Source: Nitrospira sp. (lineage in GTDB: Bacteria; Nitrospirota; Nitrospiria; Nitrospirales; Nitrospiraceae). Taken from it: DNA of 64,000 nt. Positions 53,975 through 61,953 of this stretch are shown here, piece after piece. The position numbers and the translations under genes are program-made. How positions within the stretch are numbered: position 1 is the stretch's first letter; each line of letters starts with the position of its first letter. The notes beneath the pieces are model-generated. The model ran no database searches and was not told the origin of the DNA. It was given only the letters and a program-made list of their open reading frames with translations. The stretch is taken from NCBI GenBank assembly GCA_030653545.1, contig JAURZE010000012.1, positions 20,235 to 84,234 on the forward strand, given 5' to 3'.

Positions 53975-55446
53975 TGCTCTCGGCACACGATCTGTTCGCG
54001 ATTCTGCCGGAGTTACTGGTCGTCTTCGCCGCCTGTGCGGTCCTGGCCCTGGACCCGATCACACCCTCGTCCAAGAAAGACGGCCTGGCCTGGCTCAGCC
54101 TGGGCACCATGGCCATTTGCATGGGATTGACCGCCGCGCGTTTCGGCTCGCCGACGACGGCCTTCGGCGGGCTGGTGGTGATCGACAATTATTCCTGCTT
54201 CTGGAAGCTGCTCCTCTATTTCGTGACCGGATTGACGATTCTGCTGTCCTTCCCGTATCTGAAAGAGGAACGCATCTATCTCGGCGAGTACTATGGATTC
54301 ATCCTCCTCGCCCTCTCCGGCATGATGGTCATGGTCTCAGGCGCCGATCTGCTGACCATCTACCTCGGCACCGAACTCATGTCTCTCTCCCTCTATGTCA
54401 TGGCCGGCCTCAAGCGGGGAGAGGCGAAGTCGCTCGAAGCCTCGGCCAAGTACTTTGTGCTCGGGGCCTTTTCATCCGGCATTCTGCTTTATGGAATCTC
54501 GCTGCTGTACGGATCGGCCGGCAGCACGCAACTCCCGGCCATCGCCGCCGCGATCGCCGGACGGAGCCTGGACGATCCCTTGCTCCTCTTCGCCACGATC
54601 CTCATCGCCGTAGGGTTCAGCTTCAAGCTGGCCGTCGTGCCCTTCCATATGTGGACGCCGGACGTGTACCAGGGCGCCCCAACCTCCGTCACGGCTTTTA
54701 TGGCGGTGGCCTCGAAAGCCGCCAGCTTCGGCGCCTTCATGCGGGTCTTCGTCGAAGGACTCGGCGGCGTGCGGGCCAACTGGTCGTTGATGTTCCTGCT
54801 GCTCTGCATTGGAACCCTGATCCTGGGCAACATCGTCGCGCTCGTGCAAACGAACGTGAAACGCATGCTCGCCTATTCGAGCATTGCCCACGCAGGCTAT
54901 GCCCTGATCGGCGTCGTGGCCGCCGGCCGACTGGCTCCGGCGGAAGCCTCATCCGCCGTTTCAAGCGTCATGCTCTATATTGCCCTGTACGCCTTCATGA
55001 CCTTCGGCGCCTTTACCATCATTGCGATGTTGCGGAAGGGCGGCCTGGAGGGCGATGAGATCGAAGATTTCAGCGGCCTGGCAAAACGCCACCCGTTCGC
55101 CGCGCTCCTCATGATGGTCTTCATGGTTTCACTGGCCGGCATCCCGCCGACGGCCGGCTTCATCGGTAAATTCTATGTCTTCATGTCGGCCGTACAGGCA
55201 GGACTCACATGGCTGGCGGTACTGGCCCTGGTCTTTGCGGCAATCTCTGCCTATTTCTACCTGCGGCTGGTGATGGTGATGTACATGCGGGAACCGGAAG
55301 CGGTCACCGCACTATCGCCCAGGTTTGTGTCATCCCCGGCTCTCTCCATTGTGCTGGCCTGTGCCATCGCAGGTGTGGTGTTCTTCGGATTCTATCCCGA
55401 TCCGATTGTGAACCTGGCTACCCAAGCCGCCCTCACGCTGAAATAG
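53971..55446 (+). CDS. nuoN: NADH-quinone oxidoreductase subunit N
   Basis: The 491-residue antiporter-like subunit begins MMLSAHDLFAILPELLVVFA, as homologues do, and has the core motifs IYLGTELMSLSLYVMAGLKR, LAVVPFHMWTPDVYQGAPTS and YSSIAHAGYALIGVVA. The open frame extends 97 codons upstream inside nuoM, but the overlap ATGA at 53971 is the natural start. It completes the operon in the order A-B-CD-E-F-G-H-I-J-K-L-M-N with no subunit missing. Confidence 0.96.
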   Translation: MMLSAHDLFAILPELLVVFAACAVLALDPITPSSKKDGLAWLSLGTMAICMGLTAARFGSPTTAFGGLVVIDNYSCFWKLLLYFVTGLTILLSFPYLKEERIYLGEYYGFILLALSGMMVMVSGADLLTIYLGTELMSLSLYVMAGLKRGEAKSLEASAKYFVLGAFSSGILLYGISLLYGSAGSTQLPAIAAAIAGRSLDDPLLLFATILIAVGFSFKLAVVPFHMWTPDVYQGAPTSVTAFMAVASKAASFGAFMRVFVEGLGGVRANWSLMFLLLCIGTLILGNIVALVQTNVKRMLAYSSIAHAGYALIGVVAAGRLAPAEASSAVSSVMLYIALYAFMTFGAFTIIAMLRKGGLEGDEIEDFSGLAKRHPFAALLMMVFMVSLAGIPPTAGFIGKFYVFMSAVQAGLTWLAVLALVFAAISAYFYLRLVMVMYMREPEAVTALSPRFVSSPALSIVLACAIAGVVFFGFYPDPIVNLATQAALTLK

Positions 55447-55559
55447 CGCTTCCGGTTCACCAAATAGGGTGCGCCCCGGGGAAACCCGTGCTAGGCTGAC
55501 GTTCGTCGAGAGACAACGCTGCGCCAGACACGCCCATCGCACGCATCCTGGACTGAAAC

Positions 55560-56417
55560 ATGATGCAAGCCGTCCGGTTTATTCTCGATCTACTCAAAGC
55601 CTTCCAGCGCCACGGCTGCGCCAGCCTGGCAGCCTCTTTGGCGTTTTTCTCACTCCTCTCCCTCTTTCCCCTCGTGTTTCTACTGCTCTACGGCATCAGC
55701 TTTCTCGTGAGCCAAGATGTGATCGGCGAGCAGTTCCTCTTGAGCTTTCTGAAAGGCTTTCTCCCGTCGCTGGGTGAGCGCCTGGCTGAAGAGCTGCATC
55801 GCATCAGCGTGCTGGAAAGCGTGCGGTGGGCCGTCTTTCTGTCGTTCGCCTGGTTCGGAGCCCTGGTGTTTTACGAATTGGACTACGCGCTGAATGTTGT
55901 CTTCGAAAGCACCTGGAAACGTCATCCCCTGATCTCGACGGCGATTTCAGTCGCCTCACTGGGTGCCACCGGCCTGCTTCTGATCATTTCCTATGTGGCG
56001 ACACAGATTATCAATTTCCTGACCAGCTACGTTCCTCAGCTGTGGGGACTGGATCTGGTGGCGCTGGCCGCGCATGATTTTCTGCTGACCTACACCATCC
56101 CCTTCGGCCTGGCCTTTTTGACCGTCACCGGTTTGTACCGGTTCGTCCCGCGCCGGCCCCCGCAATGGCGGGAAGCCATGATCGGCGGCATCACGTTCGG
56201 CCTGCTGTGGGTGGCGGCCAAACTGCTGTTCGTCACCTATAGCGGCTATGCCACGGTCTATGTGCGGCTGTACGGTTCACTCCTGGAGATCGTCCTCATG
56301 CTGCTGTGGGTCTACTACTCGGCCGTCCTGCTGCTTTTCGGCGCGGTCGTGGCCCACAAGCTCCAGCAGCATGCCCAGGCCACTCCCCCTCCAACGGCTC
56401 CACCCGCGGCTGCCTAG
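55560..56417 (+). CDS. YihY/BrkB-family membrane protein
   Basis: The 285-residue protein has six predicted helices and the family landmarks: CASLAASLAFFSLLSLFPLV near the start and RRPPQWREAMIGGITFGLLW, then LYGSLLEIVLMLLWVYYSAV near the end. Members were once misnamed ribonuclease BN. They are inner-membrane proteins of uncertain function, perhaps transporters. The C-terminus is a short Pro/Ala-rich tail. The 113-bp gap after nuoN suggests its own promoter, which I could not locate. Confidence 0.9.
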   Translation: MMQAVRFILDLLKAFQRHGCASLAASLAFFSLLSLFPLVFLLLYGISFLVSQDVIGEQFLLSFLKGFLPSLGERLAEELHRISVLESVRWAVFLSFAWFGALVFYELDYALNVVFESTWKRHPLISTAISVASLGATGLLLIISYVATQIINFLTSYVPQLWGLDLVALAAHDFLLTYTIPFGLAFLTVTGLYRFVPRRPPQWREAMIGGITFGLLWVAAKLLFVTYSGYATVYVRLYGSLLEIVLMLLWVYYSAVLLLFGAVVAHKLQQHAQATPPPTAPPAAA

Positions 56418-56432
56418 TCACTGCCAAATCCA

Positions 56433-56627
56433 GCGGGATGCTCAAAAAGTTTGTCCAGCAAGGCCGCAGCGAGTGAAGGGCCGAGGAGGTACAGACCAAG
56501 CTTCGCTTGATCCGCTCGCTTCGATCATCTGCGAGCGGAGAGGTCCTTTGCCTCACGTAATATTCTCCGTACGTTGAGGGTCTGAACGATGCGAGAACGC
56601 CGCTGGCGGACTTTTTCAGCATCCCGC
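56433..56627. repeat. Interspersed hairpin repeat, copy 2 (195 bp)
   Basis: Ends GCGGGATGCT and AGCATCCCGC form a perfect 10-bp terminal inverted repeat. Inside, TGTCCAGCAAGGCCGCAGCG near the left end and GATGCGAGAACGCCGCTGGC near the right end are shared with copy 1 at 27.5 kb. This copy is about 75 bp longer because of additional, also palindromic, central sequence (GATCCGCTCGC...GCGAGCGGA). It fills most of the 287-bp gap downstream of the YihY gene. No gene is seen there. Confidence 0.82.
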
Positions 56628-56704
56628 CAATGCAACTTCCGGCCTTTTCCTAGGCGATCCCTTCCTTCCTCGATACAATGGCTTCCGGCCATAAAAGGAG
56701 CGGC

Positions 56705-58060
56705 ATGTCGGACGACTTCGGCAAAGAACTGTTAATGCTGGGCGGGACCATCGCGGGCTTTGTGGCAGCGTTGCTCACGGTCCTCGAAAAGATCCTCGAC
56801 TTTCAGACCCGTATGCACGGCAAGAAAGAGGCGAAGGGATCGTCCCGGCCTGAGCGAGCCGTGCCAGAATCGCCCTCCACCATCGACTTCTTCTCTTCCA
56901 AACCCCTGCGTGGATCGTCCTATCTCCTCTTGTATGAAACCAGTGTGATCGTCGCCGCCGGCGTCTTGTTGAACTATGTCGGTCTCACGCTCAGCCGCCA
57001 TATGGAAAGCATTCTCTTCCTGGATATGACCGGCACGGCCCTGGTCGCATTTCTCTTGGGCCCTTGGTGGGGCGCGATCGTCGCGCTGCTCTCGAACTCC
57101 GTCGTGAACTGGCTGCTGTATCCGGAAGCCGGCGCCGATGTCGTGATCTTCCCCTGGTCGCTCGTGAATATGACCGGCGCACTCTTCTGGGGCGTCATGG
57201 CGAGACAACCTGGTTTCCAAAAGTATGTGCGGACGGCCAAGAGCTCCGCCCTGGCCCATAGCTGGTTTCTGTTGAGTTTCGGGCTCGTCGGGGCAGTGGT
57301 CATGAGCATCCCCGGCACACTCGTGCAGGCAGCCCTGAATGAACGCACCGTCTTCGCGTTGAATCCTGAGGTGGCGGAAGCACTCAGCGCGCGCGTGATC
57401 CAGTGGGAAACCGTCGTGCGAGGTTCCATTGAGACGATGCTGGGCGTGCAATGGGGAGAGAGCATCAGCTGGTATGTAGTGAACTGGTTCCAGAACATTG
57501 TCCGGTACATTCCGGACAAGACCATGAGCGCGGCCATCGCGCTCGTGGTGCTGAAGTACGGCTATCCGTTGTTTGAGCAGGAATTGATCCATGGCGGCCC
57601 TGAAAAAGAACCGCCCGGCGATGAGCGTGTGCTGCCGTTGGTCCTCGGCCTGCTCTATGCGCCGTCCTATGCGACGCTTATCAGCAGCGAGAGCTATGCC
57701 GGCATGCAGTTCTGGCCGCTTTGGTCGCTGCCCTGGCTCTTTATTGTGATGGGCTACTTCAAGCTGCGCTATTGGGGGGCGACGGATGAGATGTTACACG
57801 AAGCCCGCCTCGAACGCGCGGAGCGCTATGCCCGCGCACTCAAACCGATCGGGAAGGAGCCGTCCTATGAATTCTGCCGGCGACTGACCTTCGTGACGCT
57901 CGTCGCCAGCCTTATCTTTGCCCTGTGCCTGCCCATCCTTTTAATGGACTTCTATCGCGTCACCTTCAAATTCTTCTGCGTGGTCTACGGCTTTCTGCTC
58001 GTCGTTCACCTCATCCGCGTCGCCATCGCCCAGAATATTTCCGTGGCAAGATCGGAGTGA
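56705..58060 (+). CDS. Polytopic membrane protein with ECF-S-like region
   Basis: The 451-residue protein has an N-terminal helix, a charged loop and about eight to ten further helices. The segment LDMTGTALVAFLLGPWWGAI, then VALLSNSVVNWLLYP, resembles the substrate-binding (S) components of ECF vitamin transporters and related energy-coupled permeases. The last third (PLWSLPWLFIVMGYFKLRYW and the C-terminal helices) is unlike them. No ECF ATPase or T-component genes are nearby. AAAGGAG lies 4 nt before the ATG. I do not recognise a named family and no substrate can be proposed. Confidence 0.6.
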   Translation: MSDDFGKELLMLGGTIAGFVAALLTVLEKILDFQTRMHGKKEAKGSSRPERAVPESPSTIDFFSSKPLRGSSYLLLYETSVIVAAGVLLNYVGLTLSRHMESILFLDMTGTALVAFLLGPWWGAIVALLSNSVVNWLLYPEAGADVVIFPWSLVNMTGALFWGVMARQPGFQKYVRTAKSSALAHSWFLLSFGLVGAVVMSIPGTLVQAALNERTVFALNPEVAEALSARVIQWETVVRGSIETMLGVQWGESISWYVVNWFQNIVRYIPDKTMSAAIALVVLKYGYPLFEQELIHGGPEKEPPGDERVLPLVLGLLYAPSYATLISSESYAGMQFWPLWSLPWLFIVMGYFKLRYWGATDEMLHEARLERAERYARALKPIGKEPSYEFCRRLTFVTLVASLIFALCLPILLMDFYRVTFKFFCVVYGFLLVVHLIRVAIAQNISVARSE

Positions 58061-58063
58061 GCG

Positions 58064-58089
58064 GTGACGCGTCGTCCGTATCGCGTCAC
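58064..58089. terminator. Hairpin between convergent genes
   Basis: GTGACGCG (58064-58071) pairs perfectly with CGCGTCAC (58082-58089). It lies in the 43-bp gap between convergent stop codons and can serve both directions. No T-run. Confidence 0.5.
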
Positions 58090-58103
58090 ACGCAAGAGTG
58101 ACG

Positions 58104-59255
58104 TTACGCTTTGTGCAGCTGTAGGTAATGCACGATCGCTGAATGGGTGACGAGCCCGATGACCTGGCCCTCTTGCACGACGACCAAGCGATCCAGTCCT
58201 TCCTGACTCATCCGCTGCATCGCCTCCAACACCGGCACATTCGGTTCAATCGTCAAACCGGGCGACGTCGGACGCATGATCTGTCCAATCTGCTTCCACG
58301 CCCAGAGCGGTTGGGCTACGGCTTGGATGTCAGTCACGGTGACGAGGCCGACCAACTCCCCGTTTGAAACGACGGGAAATCCTCCGTACCCATGCGGGAC
58401 AAAAAACTGGTTCACGGCGTCTTCGACCGTGCACGCCGGTGGAATCACCACGACGGTCCGTACCATGAGATCGTGAACGGGAACGGCTGCCAATGACTGG
58501 CGCAAGCGGGCCTGCCGACGACTGGCCAGCGCGGTCGCGAAGAGGAACGTGGCCACGAGGATGATCCAGCTGCCGTCGGAGGCCATTGATCCCGGCAGAT
58601 CCCCGCTGAGCGCGGCGATGACGACCATCACGCCGGCCAATCCGAATAAGACGCCGAATACCAGCCCGACCCACGAGGCTTGGACGGTCGCCCGATAGAA
58701 ATCCTTCCCCCAAGCCCAGAGCCCGGCGCGCAAGACCCGGCCACCATCCAGCGGGAATCCTGGAATCAAATTGAACAGACCGAGTTGTAGATTCACAAAT
58801 CCCAACAGGCTGCCGAGCATCATCAATCCTCGCCATCCGGTAGCCTCGCCGGCCAGTCCGGCCAACTCCACCGCTCCCAGGCACAACGCACCGAGCGCCA
58901 CGCTCACGGCCGGACCGGCAATGGCGATCAGAAATTCCGCGCGCGGGTGCGGCGGCTCCTCCCGCATATGCGCGACGCCGCCGAAGATGAAGAGCGTGAT
59001 TTGGCTGATGGCGATCCGATAGGTCAACGCGACGTAGGCATGTCCCAACTCATGGAGCAGGACGGACCCGAACAACAGAACTGCCGCGACGGCCCCCATC
59101 GCCCAGTAGCGCTCTTCGGACAATCCGGGTAGATTGGCCGGCAAATATCCCGAGGCCAGGCTGGAGGTCACCAGGAAAAAGACGAGAAACCAGGACGCAT
59201 GGACGCGAATGGGAATGCCCAGCGCACGACCGATTTCCCAAGAGCCCAGTTGCAT
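58104..59255 (-). CDS. M50-family (site-2 type) zinc metalloprotease with two CBS domains
   Basis: The 383-residue membrane protein has the zinc motif HELGH (LLHELGHAYVAL) and the second ligand motif in NLIPGFPLDGGRVLRAG, both within transmembrane helices, as in SpoIVFB-type intramembrane proteases. Two CBS domains follow (about 250-375: VRTVVVIPPACTVEDAV, GLVTVTDIQAVA, and MRPTSPGLTIEPNVPVLEAM, GLVTHSAIVHYL). They often bind adenine nucleotides and may control activity. The substrate is unknown. The ATG at 59255 is chosen because the protein then starts with the usual MQLGSWEIGRALGIPIRVH. Confidence 0.92.
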   Translation of the reverse strand: MQLGSWEIGRALGIPIRVHASWFLVFFLVTSSLASGYLPANLPGLSEERYWAMGAVAAVLLFGSVLLHELGHAYVALTYRIAISQITLFIFGGVAHMREEPPHPRAEFLIAIAGPAVSVALGALCLGAVELAGLAGEATGWRGLMMLGSLLGFVNLQLGLFNLIPGFPLDGGRVLRAGLWAWGKDFYRATVQASWVGLVFGVLFGLAGVMVVIAALSGDLPGSMASDGSWIILVATFLFATALASRRQARLRQSLAAVPVHDLMVRTVVVIPPACTVEDAVNQFFVPHGYGGFPVVSNGELVGLVTVTDIQAVAQPLWAWKQIGQIMRPTSPGLTIEPNVPVLEAMQRMSQEGLDRLVVVQEGQVIGLVTHSAIVHYLQLHKA

Positions 59256-59313
59256 GCCTGCACCGTAACAGCGAACGCCGCACGCGGTCAATTTATCTTC
59301 ACTCGGCTTGAGG

Positions 59314-59319
59314 TATACT
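59314..59319 (+). promoter_or_regulatory. -10 box for a possibly leaderless deacetylase transcript
   Basis: TATACT ends 7 nt before the ATG at 59327, the same geometry as before slp. If used, transcription would start at about the start codon and the GTG at 59321 could not be translated. Confidence 0.35.
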
Positions 59320-59326
59320 TGTGCGC

Positions 59327-60040
59327 ATGTCACCCAGAACGTTCCCATGGATATTGAGCGCCCTCCTCATTGGAAGTCTGGGAGCATGGCCGTCTTCCGA
59401 CGCGATGGCCCAGGTCATCAAATCAGGTCCGCCCTCCTGCCCGGGCATCGCGCTGACGTTCGATCTCTGTCCCGTAAGAAAAAGCCCAGGCTATGACCAG
59501 GCGCTGGTCGACTACCTGATCCAACACCAAATCCCCGCTACGTTCTTCATGTCCGGCAAATGGATTGCGAAGCATGACGCCGAAGTGGAGCATCTCCTGG
59601 GAATCCAATTCTTTGAAGTCGGCACCCACGGCGAAGTCCATGCGCATCTGCCCATGCACAATGCCGAGGAGCAGCAGAAAGAAATTCACGCCCCGGTCAG
59701 GCTCCTCAACGAGCACTATGCCCACGAGGCGACACTGTTTCGTCCTCCTTATGGGGAATATAACGACACTACGGTCGATGTCGTGAAACTCCTCGGCCTG
59801 CGTTTCATTCAATGGAGCATCGAGTCGGGCGATCCCGATCCGACGCTGACGGCGGACCAGATCCTGGCCCGCATCGAGAAACGCGCCAAACCCGGGAGTA
59901 TCGTCGTGCTGCATGCCAACGGCAAAGGCAAGCAGACCAGAGCGGTGATAGAACGACTGACCACTGAGGTGCTCCCGCGAAAGTCGTTGAAACCTATGAC
60001 CGTGAGCGAATTGTTGGCCTGCAAACAAAAGCATCCATGA
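59327..60040 (+). CDS. Secreted polysaccharide deacetylase-like protein (NodB fold)
   Basis: The 237-residue protein has a signal peptide (WILSALLIGSLGAWPSSDAM) and the NodB motifs: IALTFDLCPV (usual TFDD), VGTHGEVHAHLP (the H-x3-H metal pair), RPPYGEYN and VVLHANGKG. The second Asp of motif 1, a metal ligand in canonical enzymes, is Leu here. The same TFDxCP pattern may define a subfamily. The enzymes remove N-acetyl groups from cell-wall or capsule sugars. GTG at 59321 is an alternative start. The stop overlaps the next start by ATGA. Confidence 0.82.
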   Translation: MSPRTFPWILSALLIGSLGAWPSSDAMAQVIKSGPPSCPGIALTFDLCPVRKSPGYDQALVDYLIQHQIPATFFMSGKWIAKHDAEVEHLLGIQFFEVGTHGEVHAHLPMHNAEEQQKEIHAPVRLLNEHYAHEATLFRPPYGEYNDTTVDVVKLLGLRFIQWSIESGDPDPTLTADQILARIEKRAKPGSIVVLHANGKGKQTRAVIERLTTEVLPRKSLKPMTVSELLACKQKHP

Positions 60041-60513
60041 GCACCCCCCACATCAGATCCATGCAGGCCGCCGACCGCGACGCTGTGGTGCAGTTCCTCG
60101 CGGACTCAGATCCATGGAAAACGCTGGGCTATACCAGCCCAGACTGGAACCGGATCTTTGCGCCGATCCCCCAGGGACGGGACGCAATTGTTGCCTTGGT
60201 GGCCGACAAAGTCGCAGGCGTGGCCCTCATCCGGGAAAAGTTTTTGCTGGGAGATTATCTGGAACTGCTCGGAGTGGCCCCATGGGCGAGACAATCCGGC
60301 GTCGGCGGGGCGCTCCTGGCTCACGTAGAGCACGCAGTCTTCGCGAGAACCAAGAACCTGTTTGCCTGCGTCTCCGATTTCAACGGACCGGCGAGGGCCT
60401 TCTACAAGAAACACGGTTTTCAGGAAATCGGCCCTATGCCGGACTTTTTGATACCAGGCAGCGCAGAAATGCTCCTGCGAAAAACGGCCGGACCGGCACG
60501 AAAAGGCGGATGA
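60037..60513 (+). CDS. GNAT-family N-acetyltransferase
   Basis: The 158-residue protein has the GNAT core. Motif A is LLGVAPWARQSGVGGALLAH, with the acetyl-CoA loop Q-S-G-V-G-G-A, and motif B is CVSDFNGPARAFYKKHGFQE. The substrate is unknown. It is translationally coupled to the deacetylase (ATGA overlap) and 4 bp before a VOC protein gene, so the three probably form one operon. Confidence 0.9.
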   Translation: MSTPHIRSMQAADRDAVVQFLADSDPWKTLGYTSPDWNRIFAPIPQGRDAIVALVADKVAGVALIREKFLLGDYLELLGVAPWARQSGVGGALLAHVEHAVFARTKNLFACVSDFNGPARAFYKKHGFQEIGPMPDFLIPGSAEMLLRKTAGPARKGG

Positions 60514-60517
60514 TTCA

Positions 60518-60916
60518 ATGAAAGTCACCAAACTTCTCCACACCAGAATGCGCGTCAGCGACATGGCACAGACCATCGCATTCTATACCGGCGTACTGGG
60601 CCTTGAGGTCATCGAACGGAAGACCTCGCCTCGCGGATCACACCTCGCCTTCTTGAAAGTGCCCAACAGCGACGAATTGATCGAACTCACCAGCTTTCCT
60701 CCGAGCGGGCCCGTGAAGGTGCAGGAAGATCTGGTCCATCTCGCCTTTCAGGTCGACAGCCTCGACGACACCATTGCCTCCCTGACAGCCAACGGCGTCA
60801 AGGTCACGGACGGCCCGACCCAGACATCGTCCGGCAGCCGCTTTCTCTTCATCGACGCCCCCGACGGCTATGAGATCGAGCTCATCGAACGGCCCCGCGG
60901 CGTAAAAATCGTCTAG
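60518..60916 (+). CDS. VOC-family (glyoxalase-like) protein
   Basis: The 132-residue protein has two beta-alpha-beta3 modules and the four metal ligands expected of glyoxalase I: H8 (LLHTRMRV), E in DELIELTS, H in LVHLAFQV and E in GYEIELIE. The phrase FYTGVLGLEVIERK is close to lactoylglutathione lyases. It could detoxify methylglyoxal, but VOC enzymes are diverse, so the reaction is not certain. Confidence 0.88.
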   Translation: MKVTKLLHTRMRVSDMAQTIAFYTGVLGLEVIERKTSPRGSHLAFLKVPNSDELIELTSFPPSGPVKVQEDLVHLAFQVDSLDDTIASLTANGVKVTDGPTQTSSGSRFLFIDAPDGYEIELIERPRGVKIV

Positions 60917-61003
60917 CAGCACCAACCCCTTTTCCTGCTCTACTCCTTCGTGCTACGTTTCTCGCCCGACTCGATTCCAAAGACACTCAAGAGGAGCCTC
61001 TGC

Positions 61004-61873
61004 ATGAAGAACGGATTTTTTCGCGGTCACGGCCTCGGTAACGACTACATTGTGATGGACCCCAAGGAGCTGACCTTCAAGCTCACGCCCAAGAACATCA
61101 AAGCGGTCTGCGATCGCAATTGGGGCCTGGGCAGCGACGGCATTCTCGGGCTCGTCCCGAGCAAGAAAGCCGATTTCGGCCTGCGCATTTACAACCCGGA
61201 CGGCAGCGAAGCGGAGAAGTCCGGCAACGGCCTGCGCATTTTCGCCCGCTACCTGCATGCCACCGGAAAGACGAAGAAGAAACATTTTACCGTCGAGACG
61301 AAGGGCGGCCTCGTCACGATCGATTTGCACATCGATCGCCATGGCGATGCGAGTGCCGTGACCGTCGAGATGGGGCAGGCCACCTTCAAGCCGGCGGCCC
61401 TTCCCTGCACCATGGCCGTCGAGGAATTAATTCAGCAGCCGATCGACGCGGCCGGGCACACGTTGTCCTTCATGGGCGTGAGCGTCGGGAACCCCCATTG
61501 CGTAGTCTTCAAGCAGGCGGGAGAATCCTGGTCGCGCGAAGATCTCCTCAAGCTCGGCCCGGTTCTGGAGAACCACGCGCTCTTCCCAAAACGGACGAAT
61601 GTCCAATTGGCCGTCCCGACCGGCCCCAAAGAGATCTTCATCTTGATCTGGGAGCGCGGCGCCGGAGAGACGCAAGCATCCGGATCCTCCTCCTGTGCCG
61701 CCGCCAGCGCGGCGGTTCGCCTGGGTCTGGTGAAGAGTCCGGTCACGGTCAAGATGCCGGGCGGCACGTTGAATATCGAAGTGGCGAAAGACTTTTCCCT
61801 CACGATGAAGGGACCGGTGGCCGAAGTCGCGCGCGGCACCCTGAGCCCGTCGTTCCTCCGCACGCTGAAGTAA
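61004..61873 (+). CDS. dapF: Diaminopimelate epimerase homologue lacking both catalytic cysteines
   Basis: The 289-residue protein matches DapF in length and fold: FRGHGLGNDYIVMD, NPDGSEAEKSGNGLRIFARY, VGNPHCVVF, and IWERGAGETQASGSSSCAAA. In canonical DapF the two acid/base residues are Cys in CGNG (Cys73 in E. coli numbering) and Cys in ACGSGA. Here they are S73 (codon TCC) and S226 (codon TCC). The surrounding motifs are intact, so this is not decay. It may be a serine variant of DapF or a paralogue with another substrate. GAGGAG precedes the ATG at 61004. It is followed 80 bp later by uvrC. Confidence 0.8.
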   Translation: MKNGFFRGHGLGNDYIVMDPKELTFKLTPKNIKAVCDRNWGLGSDGILGLVPSKKADFGLRIYNPDGSEAEKSGNGLRIFARYLHATGKTKKKHFTVETKGGLVTIDLHIDRHGDASAVTVEMGQATFKPAALPCTMAVEELIQQPIDAAGHTLSFMGVSVGNPHCVVFKQAGESWSREDLLKLGPVLENHALFPKRTNVQLAVPTGPKEIFILIWERGAGETQASGSSSCAAASAAVRLGLVKSPVTVKMPGGTLNIEVAKDFSLTMKGPVAEVARGTLSPSFLRTLK

Positions 61874-61953
61874 GCGCAGCAGTTGCCGTCATTCGTCAAA
61901 CGGGAAAATAAAGGACTGCGGTTCTTGCTATTCTTACGATTGACGGATGACGT

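Noticed and set aside
56296..56622. Open frame beginning MLKKSASGVLAS, and a similar one at 27518-27646
   Set aside because: Both lie within the interspersed repeat, so the likeness comes from the DNA repeat, not from a protein family.
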